Source: a virus
Reading direction: 5' to 3' (one strand)
DNA length: 30,724 bases
Virus record (IMG/VR): IMGVR_UViG_3300035670_000934
Span: 1 to 30,724 of that record
Under the pieces are notes generated by a model, which was given only the letters and a program-made list of their open reading frames with translations, was not told the origin of the DNA and did no database searches. Within the stretch, counting starts at the first letter, position 1, and every line of letters starts with the position of its first letter. This document shows positions 13,773 through 21,447 of the stretch, piece after piece. The position numbers were made by a program, and so were the translations under genes.

Positions 13773-13967
13773 AGCATGACCGCAAGCTAACCGTGCATCC
13801 ATTATATACTGGCCCGCTGACGGCAACTCAAGTGGCGCGGAGGTGATATATTGGCGGCACCGCAGTTGCAACACCGGCCCCGGGGAGGTCAACCCGGCTG
13901 GCGCGAGCCAGATGACGGCGGCCGTCGATCCGGGCCGGGCGGCCTTTCGCACCAGTGGAGGCAATCA

Positions 13968-14945
13968 ATGAAACTGAATGTGTTTGTCGTTTGCACGGTG
14001 CTTTCTGTATCCGTCGCTTCCAATGCTGGAGAACCGAGAACATGGACGTCGAAGGATGGTCAGTTCACGCTCGAAGCCGAACTAATCGGTTTTGGAGCCA
14101 AAGGCGTTAAGCTCAAGAAGAAGGATGGCAGCATCGTCAATGTCCTACCAAATGACCTGTCTGAGCAGGATAGAAAGTTCGCCAGAACTGAGTTCAAGAA
14201 AAACAGAGACCGACCGTCTTTCGGGTTCACGCACGTGAACTTGAACAAGTTCAAGACGGCTGTCAAGGACAAGGACTTAACGCTTCCGTCCAGCCGCATC
14301 GGGGTCGTTGTCGTGGAAGTGATCGAGAACTCGCCAGCGTCGATCGCTGGTCTTCAGACGGCCGACATTATCACACACATAAATGACCAACCTGTTACCG
14401 ACGTTGATCGCTTCACAGACATCGCGATAACGCTCGAGGTCGGGCAAAATTGCGAGATCAAATATTGCAGGCCAAAAGAAGACGGAAAGAAGGTCACATG
14501 GCCATCTTCGACATGCACGGTAACGCTTGGAGCTGCTTCAGAACTGGAGAAGTCCATCGAGGATCGCAAGTTGGCAGAAGCCAAGAAGTGCCCGCTCGAA
14601 ATCACGTCTGGAAATATCGTGGACAATATCATCGGAGTTCCGGATCTCGCCATCGAGCTGACGAACGTCTCGTCTTATGACGTTGTGGCGTATGTTGTTG
14701 AGGCCGAATGCTTCAATTCATTCGACGATCCAGTTAGGCGCCCAGGATCTAACAACATATTCCGAGGCATTGGCCAATCAACGATCGAGCGCCGCACATC
14801 TGATGCAGCCAAATGGCAGTTGAGCCTTCAGGATACCACGACGAGGGCAGTCGTCCGCGTCGTGCGAGTCAAACTCGCCAACGGCGATGAGTGGAACGAA
14901 GATCCGGACAATAAGGTGAGCGTGACAGTTCGAGCGGAGAAGTGA
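13968..14945 (+). CDS. Secreted SHD1 + PDZ protein (planctomycete type)
   Basis: The protein is 325 aa from ATG 13968 with GGAGG 7 nt upstream. Residues 1-20 are a signal peptide (MKLNVFVVCTVLSVSVASNA). Residues 22-70 (RTWTSKDGQFTLEAELIGF, LKKKDGSIVNVLPNDLSEQD) are an SHD1 domain, very common in planctomycete exported proteins. Residues about 100-190 form a PDZ domain with IENSPASIAGLQTADIITHI and a following VTDVDRFTDIAI helix. The last 115 residues are beta-rich. An in-frame TTG at 13851 has a perfect GGAGGTGAT before it, but using it would bury the signal peptide. The gene stands alone on the plus strand between integrase and the late operon, so it is probably lysogenic-conversion cargo taken from a planctomycete host. 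The substrate is unknown. Confidence 0.8.
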   Translation: MKLNVFVVCTVLSVSVASNAGEPRTWTSKDGQFTLEAELIGFGAKGVKLKKKDGSIVNVLPNDLSEQDRKFARTEFKKNRDRPSFGFTHVNLNKFKTAVKDKDLTLPSSRIGVVVVEVIENSPASIAGLQTADIITHINDQPVTDVDRFTDIAITLEVGQNCEIKYCRPKEDGKKVTWPSSTCTVTLGAASELEKSIEDRKLAEAKKCPLEITSGNIVDNIIGVPDLAIELTNVSSYDVVAYVVEAECFNSFDDPVRRPGSNNIFRGIGQSTIERRTSDAAKWQLSLQDTTTRAVVRVVRVKLANGDEWNEDPDNKVSVTVRAEK

Positions 14946-14980
14946 AGACGATCATCGACGAACGACTGCGGTAGTGCCTG

Positions 14981-15394
14981 TCAGCCAGTAGCTCGGCATC
15001 CCGTTCGCGATCTCTCCACAGCCAGCGTGATCATTCGCCTTGCCGCATTTTCGCTGATCGACTGTTCTCGCTTTTGCACGCTCGCGACGACAATCCCGAC
15101 CAACTCGTCCAGGTGCTTGAGACATCCGTCCGGCCCGAGCTTGTTCATCTTGGCGACGTAACTGCAGCAACCGCACCCCAGCATCTTTCGCAGCTCAGTG
15201 CCTGGACCGGGCGGAGGTGATGGACGGCGGGTAGATATCGGCTTGTTCTTCTGCCCCGGCCCGCGCCCTTCCTCCCAGGCGATCCAGTACCGCTGGTTTG
15301 TCTGGCAGAGACGTACCCAGGCGGCTGTCTTGTTCACCTGGTGCCGCTCACACCAGCCCGGCCCGGTGCACTGGCAGTCATTTACGTGGGACAT
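14981..15394 (-). CDS. Cys-rich phage protein, unknown
   Basis: The protein is 137 aa from ATG 15394, overlapping the upstream tail gene by 13 nt; it is the last gene of the late operon. Cys7, Cys9, Cys15 and His18 (CQCTGPGWCERH) form an N-terminal metal-binding-like cluster. A second cluster, GCGCCSY, lies near residue 73, with a later Cys and His. The middle is Pro/Arg-rich. A planctomycete phage-type protein is my impression, with no known activity. It is coupled to the cysteine-rich tail gene, which suggests a role in its assembly or folding. This is inference. Confidence 0.6.
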   Translation of the reverse strand: MSHVNDCQCTGPGWCERHQVNKTAAWVRLCQTNQRYWIAWEEGRGPGQKNKPISTRRPSPPPGPGTELRKMLGCGCCSYVAKMNKLGPDGCLKHLDELVGIVVASVQKREQSISENAARRMITLAVERSRTGCRATG

Positions 15395-17007
15395 ACGCCG
15401 TCCACTACGGTAATATAGAAATGGCCCTTGCAGAAGTTCTCGGTGATGGATGGATTGACGTTGCAGTCCTGCGGCGTTGATCCGTCCGGGCAGGGAGTAG
15501 TTTCTCCGATATCATCGCCATCGCAGCACCGTAGCAAGCAGCTATCACCCCAGGTATCCACGTCGTATTCGAGGTAGAACGGATCGCAGGTACTGTTGGC
15601 GTTTGGCCCCCAAGTCTTGATCACCGTGCCGCCGTTTACCAATGACAGTCTGTAGCTCGAGGCCGGCTCGCTGCCTGCATCACCTCCTGGGATACGCTCA
15701 ATCTGAAACTGCCCGGTAATGTGGTTACACGTCCACGTATCACTGATCCAGCGGCAGGGTGTCGCTCCAATCGCCAGGTTCACCACGTCGCCATCGATGT
15801 TGGCACACCCACCGTACTCGGGATCGTCGTGGAACTCCAAGCACATATCCAGCGGCGAGCAGTACCCATCGCACGAGCAGTCGCACGTTGGGCACTCGGT
15901 GTCGTGGTCGTAGTGCTCGATCTGGTACGCATCGTCAAAGATGGCAATGTCTGTTTCCGACTCATTCGACAGTGCGAAGTAGAGTTTGTCGTTGTAGTTT
16001 TCGTCGTGACATACCCGCACGGGATAAATGAACGACGACACCGCTGCCCGGACGTGATTCAGCCCGACACACAGTTCCATCGTGAATGACGTTGCATTGA
16101 GCGTGCCACTGACGCCGGTCGTCCCCGCACTGCTTTCGACTGGCCCCGACGCGTCTACCAGTGTCAGCACGGCTGAGTTGGAGGCACCCACCACAAGGTC
16201 TGCGGCGATCCACGATCCTTCTGTGCAGGCGTCATCGTAGAATGCGGTGATGCGATAGTGGGCACCCTCGGTCGGTGCCAAAATCTTCACCCGCATGATT
16301 CCAGTGCGAGGTATATCGTTGTCAGGTGATTTGAGCCAGACTACATACCCGGCATCATTGGCCCGCAAAACCATATTGCCGCTGGACGTGGGATACTCCA
16401 CGATTTCCCAGTCGCCGTCGCATTCGTCCCAGTCGGCACCCAGATCGGTGGAGGCAGTCCGCTCGAAGTCGTCCGATGCTTCCCAACAACCTTGTACGCA
16501 ACACTTTCTAATAATGAACATCACCGCACAAAGCAGCGTGCCAGTTCCTGGTGGCTTGTAGAGGATTCTCAGCGGCCCAGTATAGGAAGAACGTAGAATA
16601 ACCTCGCCAGCCTCGGATTCTGCGTATTCGTGACTACCACTGGACACATTCACCCATGCTACACCCGCACCGCTCATCTGTGCGCGGTCGATGGATCCGT
16701 CTGGAATATCCTGCAAGGCAATAGCGAACGGCCGCGTACCGTCCGGCGTGTCCCCGTCGAACCACAGCGATGTGCGAACAACGTCCGTCAGTAGAAAGTC
16801 GCTTACCTCTAGCACCTCACCCAGCCGAAGGTGACCGCCGGATGAGTTTTTCAGCTTGACGATATCCGTAGGGACGGGTTGATTGAAAGACGTGCCTGCG
16901 GTTCCCAGTTGTCTTGTCTGGCTGTAGTTGTTGGCGGCATCAATGATCGCGTTCCACAAACTTGCGGAACGTGGTAGCGGATCACCCGATGAGACTTTGT
17001 CAGCCAT
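15382..17007 (-). CDS. Cys-rich distal tail protein, candidate receptor-binding protein
   Basis: The protein is 541 aa from ATG 17007, 4 nt after the preceding gene. Residues 1-170 closely resemble the whole upstream protein (17012-17515), including DIVKLKNSSGGHLRLGEVLE and LWFDGDTPDGTRPFAIALQD. From about 178, DDFERTASTDLGADWDECDG begins a lectin-like beta-sandwich region (to about 340). Residues 375-541 are dense in Cys (CPTCDCSCDGYCSP, CLLRCCDGDD and others), so disulfides or metal sites are likely. An anchoring domain followed by a sandwich and a Cys-rich tip suits a host-contact protein at the tail end. No sugar-binding or enzyme site was recognised. Confidence 0.6.
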   Translation of the reverse strand: MADKVSSGDPLPRSASLWNAIIDAANNYSQTRQLGTAGTSFNQPVPTDIVKLKNSSGGHLRLGEVLEVSDFLLTDVVRTSLWFDGDTPDGTRPFAIALQDIPDGSIDRAQMSGAGVAWVNVSSGSHEYAESEAGEVILRSSYTGPLRILYKPPGTGTLLCAVMFIIRKCCVQGCWEASDDFERTASTDLGADWDECDGDWEIVEYPTSSGNMVLRANDAGYVVWLKSPDNDIPRTGIMRVKILAPTEGAHYRITAFYDDACTEGSWIAADLVVGASNSAVLTLVDASGPVESSAGTTGVSGTLNATSFTMELCVGLNHVRAAVSSFIYPVRVCHDENYNDKLYFALSNESETDIAIFDDAYQIEHYDHDTECPTCDCSCDGYCSPLDMCLEFHDDPEYGGCANIDGDVVNLAIGATPCRWISDTWTCNHITGQFQIERIPGGDAGSEPASSYRLSLVNGGTVIKTWGPNANSTCDPFYLEYDVDTWGDSCLLRCCDGDDIGETTPCPDGSTPQDCNVNPSITENFCKGHFYITVVDGVCPT

Positions 17008-17011
17008 AACA

Positions 17012-17515
17012 TCAACAACATTCGCCGGCGAGCATCACGGGGCAGAGTGACTCCCCTGTCCCTGGCTTGTAGAGAATTTGAATAGGGCCTGTATCCGCCG
17101 ATTGTAAAATCAGGCTCCCGCTCGTTACCTCTGCATATTGATGGGCGGCGCTGGTTACGTTCACCCAGGCGACACATACGCCACAGACTTGGGCACGGTC
17201 GATAACATCTTCGGGAATATCTTGTAGCGCGATTGCAAACGGACGAGTTGTATCCGGTGTGTCCCCGTCAAACCAGAGAGCCGTTCGGACGACATTAGTC
17301 AATAAGAACCCGGATATCTCCAGCACTTCGCCCAGCCGGACATGACCGCCCGATGAGTTCTTAATCTTGACGATGTCGGTCGGATTTGGAAGGGAACCTA
17401 TGGGATCAGGCTGGCCGAGTTGCCGCTGGGCGTACTCGTTCGCCACGTCGATGATGTTGTTCCAAAGGCTCGCCGACCGTGGGATCGGCTGGCCAGCAGC
17501 CACTTTGTCAGCCAT
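17012..17515 (-). CDS. Tail protein, short paralog of the next gene's N-terminus
   Basis: The protein is 167 aa from ATG 17515, 2 nt after the upstream stop. It aligns end to end with residues 1-170 of the following protein. Both open MADKV, and both share RSASLWN, IKNSSGGH-RLGEVLE, VVRT-LWFDGDTPD, TRPFAIALQDIP and a closing ILYKPG followed by Cys residues. It is a tandem duplicate lacking the lectin-like and Cys-rich extension. It may form a ring or collar with its larger copy, such as alternating subunits on the tail tip. No family name can be given. Confidence 0.65.
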   Translation of the reverse strand: MADKVAAGQPIPRSASLWNNIIDVANEYAQRQLGQPDPIGSLPNPTDIVKIKNSSGGHVRLGEVLEISGFLLTNVVRTALWFDGDTPDTTRPFAIALQDIPEDVIDRAQVCGVCVAWVNVTSAAHQYAEVTSGSLILQSADTGPIQILYKPGTGESLCPVMLAGECC

Positions 17516-17517
17516 CG

Positions 17518-18318
17518 TTATCCGAACCCCAGTCCCAAGGCAAGATCCACAGTCTCATACACGCGCTCGATGTAGACAAACTCCGGTTGTTTTACAGGCA
17601 GGGCTGTTGAGCTTGGTGTGTCGACGGCGTCCTTGTATTTGATCCAGGCCAGTTCGTGCCCATCCTTTTCGATCCCAGTCACCGCTCCGATAACTAAGCC
17701 AGTCGCATTGGACGACATGGCAAATTGATAGGTAACTTCCGTTTCCGCATCTGTTCCCTCTGATCCAGATGCCCCCAGGAAAAGCACCTCGCCGGCTGGA
17801 AATCCGAAGAACGGCGTACTGTTCACCATGCCTGTAATGCTCGCCAGGTACTTGATGCGAGCCACGGTGATGATTGCTGCAGGATGGGTAAAGTGCACGC
17901 TCATCTTGAGGGCAGGGATTACGATGTCCGTGCCGGCAACATCATCCATGTTCACGGCAATCAGCTGCTTGTAGTCGGGTGCTGTACCGGCCGGGTACTT
18001 TGCAACAGTTTCTTTGCTGGCGGAAATATGGATGGTACCGCCCGTCGTATCGAACGTGATGCGGTAGCTGCCGGACGTCGACTGTGCCGAGGCGTAAGGT
18101 ACAGTGATCTTCCAGACGGCGTACCCTACCGGATCGACCGAAACATCTTGTCGATACAACGTCCCGTTGATCGTTGCCACGATAGACGGTGTGGCGGCGA
18201 TGGCATACGCCTGCACGTAGCTTTCATCCGTCGATCCCGACGCCGTATAGATCGCCGTAAACGTCGGTGGCGACGTCGTCAGCTTGCGGGAGTCACGCGA
18301 TTCGGTAAATCGGAACAT
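17518..18318 (-). CDS. Distal tail / baseplate-like protein
   Basis: The protein is 266 aa from ATG 18318, directly after the tape measure stop. Most of it is Thr/Ser/Val-rich and beta-strand in character. Residues 118-190 include an Asp-rich strand (DDVAGTDIVIPAL) and GFPAGEVLFLGASG. A conserved-looking end (FVYIERVYETVDLALGLGFG) follows. Siphophage genes straight after the tape measure encode distal tail or tail-tip proteins, so position sets this call. The sequence alone does not identify the family. Confidence 0.55.
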   Translation of the reverse strand: MFRFTESRDSRKLTTSPPTFTAIYTASGSTDESYVQAYAIAATPSIVATINGTLYRQDVSVDPVGYAVWKITVPYASAQSTSGSYRITFDTTGGTIHISASKETVAKYPAGTAPDYKQLIAVNMDDVAGTDIVIPALKMSVHFTHPAAIITVARIKYLASITGMVNSTPFFGFPAGEVLFLGASGSEGTDAETEVTYQFAMSSNATGLVIGAVTGIEKDGHELAWIKYKDAVDTPSSTALPVKQPEFVYIERVYETVDLALGLGFG

Positions 18319-18320
18319 GG

Positions 18321-20069
18321 TTATGCGATCGTGAGCAAAGCGGAGAGTTTTTCCAGTGCCGTCTTCGACTGGACGGCTTCTTTGAGCTGCTTTTCTGCCA
18401 GTTTCTTTTGGTCCTCATTCACCTGCACCAGGCGATTCATCGGGCCACCACCCTGACCCATGGCCGCCAGGGCAGAAGATGAGAAGGTGGCGGCAGATCC
18501 CATAGATCCTCCCGCCCCAGTGTCCGGCTTAACGATGACAGGTTTCTTTTTACGATCCTCGCTTTCGCGGGCCGCGATCACCACGGCGGCCTTGGTGTGG
18601 GCATCGGCGATCAGTTTGCCGAGTTCATCTCGAGCGGCTGTCACTCCCTCCGTGGAACCAGCTCCGCGAGCTGCGGCCCGAGCCGCCAGCCCGGCTCCCC
18701 GCTCCGCATCACGGCCAGCCTTGGCATCCTGGAGTTCTTTCTGCTGCCGGGCGGTATCCTCAGCGATGATCCGCACCGCTCCGCCGATATCCGTCGTCTC
18801 ACTCAGGAGCCCCACCGCGGACAACGCCTTCTCGATCCAGCCCCACACAACGAGTAGTTTTTCGGCCAGCCAACCTACGAGACTGGCCCACTTGCTGCGG
18901 ATGCCGACAATGACTCCGTCGAAGATGGAAACCATCCCCGTCCACACCTCGTCCCACACGCCGAGCATGCTATTCCAGGAATTGAACAAGGCCAGCTTGG
19001 CTTCTTCCCAGGCCACCAGCACGCCGGCCCAGGCGATGGCTGCGGCTAACTTCCAGTCTCCGGCCGTGAAAGCATCCGAGATCCCGCCGATGATTTCCTG
19101 CACGAATCCAAACAGGCTGGCGAACTCGCCTTGCAGGAACGATGTGAGTTCCTGCCCCGTCTCGGTGAATGTCAGGAAGGCCGCGGTGGCCCCCACGATC
19201 AAGCCTACGAGGATCCCGATGGGCGAGAGGACAATCCCCAACACCGTCGCCAGGCCGCCCAGGGCCACGCCGATGAGCGAGATGGTGGCACCTAATCCGA
19301 CGAGAACGGATCCAAATCCCACGACGGCGATGGCCACCGCCGCAATCGTCACCACAAGTTGCCGGTGCTCCTGCACGAACGATATCACGACCGAGACGGC
19401 ACTCGCCATTTTCTCGGCCAGCCAGGTAACCGCTGGCGCCAGGGCCGCCCCGATCTGGTTGCTGACGCCTTTGAGCGTGGCCTTCACCTTGTCCATGGCA
19501 TCCCCAAGAGCGTCAGCCGCCGCCGCGTCCTCGTCGCTCATGACGACTCCCAGCCGCTGGGCCTCGTCCCGAAACTCAGCCAGGCCCTTGGAGCCCCCAG
19601 CCAGCATCGGCAGGAGCATCGTTCCCGACTTGCCGAATATCTTCATGGCTTCGGCAGCCCGCCGGGAAGGATCCGAAATGGCCATCAGCCGATCGGCGAT
19701 CGCCCCCATCTGCTCGGGCTTGAATCCACCCTTCTGCATCTTGCGGATGCCAGCCTCCAGCACCTCCATGCTGGCCCCGGTCTGGCCGGCGGCATACCCC
19801 AATTCTGAGAGCGTGGATGCACTCACGCCCGTGCGAGCCGACATGTCAGCCAGCACGGAACCGGCATCGGAAAACCCTTTGACCATCGCCCCCAGCGGTG
19901 CGAGCACTGTACCGCCCAGCCCCATCATCATCCCGCCGACCTTGGCGATCCCCATCCCGAATGACTGGAGCTTCTGCGAAGCGGCGTTGAGACCTTTCAC
20001 TAATGCAGACTGATCTACATAGAGCGAGACGTATGCCCGGCCGGCCTGGATATCCTGTCTACCTGCCAT
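18321..20069 (-). CDS. Tape measure protein
   Basis: The protein is 582 aa from ATG 20069. The first 220 residues are a conserved tape-measure start: coiled N-terminus, GGTVLAPLGAMVKGFSDAGS, MSARTGVSASTLSELGYAAG, LRKMQKG-like helices (here GIRKMQKGGF) and MLPMLAGGSKG. Residues about 225-320 hold several strongly hydrophobic helices (VVTIAAVAIAVVGFGSVLVG, LATVLGIVLSPIGILVGLIV). The rest is helical, with a Trp-rich stretch (residues 345-425) and a Lys/Glu-rich C-terminus. It sets tail length and passes into the host envelope at ejection. A rule-of-thumb estimate of 1.5 angstrom per residue gives roughly 85 nm of tail. Confidence 0.9.
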   Translation of the reverse strand: MAGRQDIQAGRAYVSLYVDQSALVKGLNAASQKLQSFGMGIAKVGGMMMGLGGTVLAPLGAMVKGFSDAGSVLADMSARTGVSASTLSELGYAAGQTGASMEVLEAGIRKMQKGGFKPEQMGAIADRLMAISDPSRRAAEAMKIFGKSGTMLLPMLAGGSKGLAEFRDEAQRLGVVMSDEDAAAADALGDAMDKVKATLKGVSNQIGAALAPAVTWLAEKMASAVSVVISFVQEHRQLVVTIAAVAIAVVGFGSVLVGLGATISLIGVALGGLATVLGIVLSPIGILVGLIVGATAAFLTFTETGQELTSFLQGEFASLFGFVQEIIGGISDAFTAGDWKLAAAIAWAGVLVAWEEAKLALFNSWNSMLGVWDEVWTGMVSIFDGVIVGIRSKWASLVGWLAEKLLVVWGWIEKALSAVGLLSETTDIGGAVRIIAEDTARQQKELQDAKAGRDAERGAGLAARAAARGAGSTEGVTAARDELGKLIADAHTKAAVVIAARESEDRKKKPVIVKPDTGAGGSMGSAATFSSSALAAMGQGGGPMNRLVQVNEDQKKLAEKQLKEAVQSKTALEKLSALLTIA

Positions 20070-20072
20070 GTC

Positions 20073-20501
20073 TCACCCTATTCTTCCACTATCGACCAGC
20101 GTCCGCAGCGCGCCGGCATCGTATGGTAGCGGTGGCGGCTCAGATCCGGACGGCGTGCATTCCAGCCAGCCCGTTCGGACGAAGTCCATCACCTGCCCGG
20201 AAGAAGCCGCCGAACCGAACAACGTAGCCTGTGCGACCACTAATTGACGCAGAGCCTGTAGGCGGCCCTCGGCCATCAATTCGAGTTCTCGCCAGGTGTA
20301 GGGTCGAGGATCGCATCCAACGACGCCTGCACATTGCCATATGCGGCATTCACTGCTCGTTCGATCGTCGCCGTCATCTTCCGGTCCAACTTCGCCTGGT
20401 CGATCTCCTTGATCTTCGCCGTCACAAGTCTCAGGGCTGCTGCCTGAACTTTCGCCTGACTCTCCACCGCCAGGGCAGCGTCGGGCCGGTGGAGGGAGTG
20501 G
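20073..20501 (-). CDS. Tail assembly chaperone -1 frame extension
   Basis: In the -1 frame relative to the upstream gene, an open frame of 142 residues runs from the slippery site to the stop at 20073. It begins with a Pro/Gly/Asp linker and then has CAGVVGCDPRPYTWRELELM, a pattern I know from short planctomycete-phage proteins (GxxPxPYTxREL). That motif lies upstream of the only ATG in the frame (20276, which overlaps the stop of the short form as TGATG), so a separate start there would cut it. A -1 frameshift at 20501-20507 would fuse 103 residues of the chaperone with this part (245 aa). Re-initiation at 20276 giving 67 aa is the alternative. Confidence 0.55.
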   Translation of the reverse strand, partial: PLPPPARRCPGGGESGESSGSSPETCDGEDQGDRPGEVGPEDDGDDRTSSECRIWQCAGVVGCDPRPYTWRELELMAEGRLQALRQLVVAQATLFGSAASSGQVMDFVRTGWLECTPSGSEPPPLPYDAGALRTLVDSGRIG

Positions 20502-20809
20502 AAAAAATCGCGCCACTCATCGAAGAAGGCGGCCTGAGCCACCAGGAGACACTCGGCCGTCATGGCCTGCCCGAACGCCGTGGCATCGGTATCCGAGCGT
20601 CCCGCCTGGACTTCCACCAGCAACCACAGCAGCTCCCAGAACTGGACCAGGTCCGTAGCCAGGACCACTTGCAGCGGCTGCCCTGCCACGTCGTGGGTCG
20701 GATCCAGCAGATCGTAGCGGCCGTCGCTGGCCGACCGGACCCGGAACACGTTGCCGATGTTCAGGTCGATCTGCCAACTGCGGCCGTCCCGATCTAGAAA
20801 CGATTTCAT
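20276..20809 (-). CDS. Tail assembly chaperone, short form
   Basis: The protein is 178 aa from ATG 20809, overlapping the upstream stop (ATGA); the frame to 20932 is a shadow. Residues 1-55 are strand-rich (MKSFLDRDGRSWQIDLNIGNV) and the rest helical. The position between tail tube genes and the tape measure is where siphophages keep a chaperone gene expressed in two lengths (lambda G and GT). The -1 frame is open across the second half of the gene. TTTTTTC at codons 102-103 (Phe-Phe after Asp) is in the right phase for slippage. Confidence 0.65.
   Translation of the reverse strand: MKSFLDRDGRSWQIDLNIGNVFRVRSASDGRYDLLDPTHDVAGQPLQVVLATDLVQFWELLWLLVEVQAGRSDTDATAFGQAMTAECLLVAQAAFFDEWRDFFHSLHRPDAALAVESQAKVQAAALRLVTAKIKEIDQAKLDRKMTATIERAVNAAYGNVQASLDAILDPTPGENSN
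20501..20507 (-). promoter_or_regulatory. Candidate -1 ribosomal frameshift site T TTT TTC
   Basis: The minus strand reads GA-T-TTT-TTC with TTT and TTC as zero-frame codons, an X-XXY-YYZ heptamer. The -1 frame has a TGA ten bases upstream of the heptamer's first codon and is then open to 20073, so the site lies at the very start of the usable overlap. No obvious pseudoknot was worked out. Confidence 0.5.
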
Positions 20810-21426
20810 GGGGTCGAATCCTGCATGATTACCAACTTGAGAGTGGCCGCCGCGGCCGTGTTGCTGTGGCTCGCAATTACATCGGTGATCGGATCGCCGG
20901 TGAACTTTGCCTGGGCGGCCGTGCCCGTCCACACCTGGGGCGTGTTGGCAACGAGATCAATCGTTTCCACCGTGGCTGGTGCGGAACTCTGGAAATCTAG
21001 GTTTCCGACACTCGTGGCCGTGGTGTCGGTGTACTCCAGGCTGCAGGCGAACATTTCCAGTTCGTCGCCATCGATCGCCGCGTTGATGTTCGTTTGCGGG
21101 CAGATCACGACTGTGGCATTGGCCGTCGCCGGGAAATCTGTCCCTGCTCCACCTTCCAGTGCAATCGCATTGACGGTCACGGTGACGGCTACCCCCAGAC
21201 GCTCGCCGCCAGTCCAGTAGACGTCGTACGTTCCAGTTGTCTGGCCGTGCCCGGCCGTCAGAGTTCCAGCCGCTGTATCCGCGTCCGTCTTCACCCAACT
21301 CCCGACCGCATGGGCAATCGGCAGTGTGACCTCGATCCCGCTGGCACTGTCGGCTGTAATGACTGCCGACTTGGCAATGTTGACGCCGGCTGCTGATACC
21401 GTCGTCCCGTAGGTTCCACTTGGCAT
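20806..21426 (-). CDS. Tail structural protein
   Basis: The protein is 206 aa from ATG 21426 with AAGGAGG 7 nt upstream. It is almost entirely Thr/Ala/Val-rich beta-strand sequence with few charges, typical of a virion surface or tail protein (for example VKTDADTAAGTLTAGHGQTTG and a later SVGNLDFQSSAPATVETIDL). It follows the tail tube gene and precedes the chaperone. It may be a second tube or decoration subunit. No domain family was recognised. Confidence 0.55.
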   Translation of the reverse strand: MPSGTYGTTVSAAGVNIAKSAVITADSASGIEVTLPIAHAVGSWVKTDADTAAGTLTAGHGQTTGTYDVYWTGGERLGVAVTVTVNAIALEGGAGTDFPATANATVVICPQTNINAAIDGDELEMFACSLEYTDTTATSVGNLDFQSSAPATVETIDLVANTPQVWTGTAAQAKFTGDPITDVIASHSNTAAAATLKLVIMQDSTP

Positions 21427-21447
21427 TGTCGCGCCTCCTTTTCGATG

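Larger units (their letters stand above)
13522..13967. other. Non-coding, repeat-rich region: candidate attP
   Basis: This 446 nt gap between integrase and the SHD1 gene holds no convincing gene. It is visibly more AT-rich than its surroundings in the first 300 nt. It carries five TTTTCG motifs spaced about 42-50 bp, and two pairs of TGTACCCC-type elements with a 12 bp period. There is also a hairpin at 13694-13724 and a TATACT at 13805-13810. Such repeated sites beside an integrase gene are expected of arm-type binding sites around an attachment core. No tRNA fragment was recognised, so the core cannot be placed. Confidence 0.5.

Noticed and set aside
13522-13850. tRNA gene or tRNA 3' fragment as att core
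   Set aside because: I looked for a T-arm GTTCGA context and cloverleaf pairing. TTTTCGAAT at 13659 superficially resembles it, but no pairing arms fit.
18460-20013. Plus-strand open frame of 517 codons opposite the tape measure gene
   Set aside because: Its Ser/Pro/Thr-rich composition is the complement of Ala/Gly-rich helices. It is a shadow of the tape measure gene.
20276-20932. GTG start at 20932 for the tail chaperone
   Set aside because: The added 41 residues overlap the preceding gene. ATG 20809 is coupled to the upstream stop.
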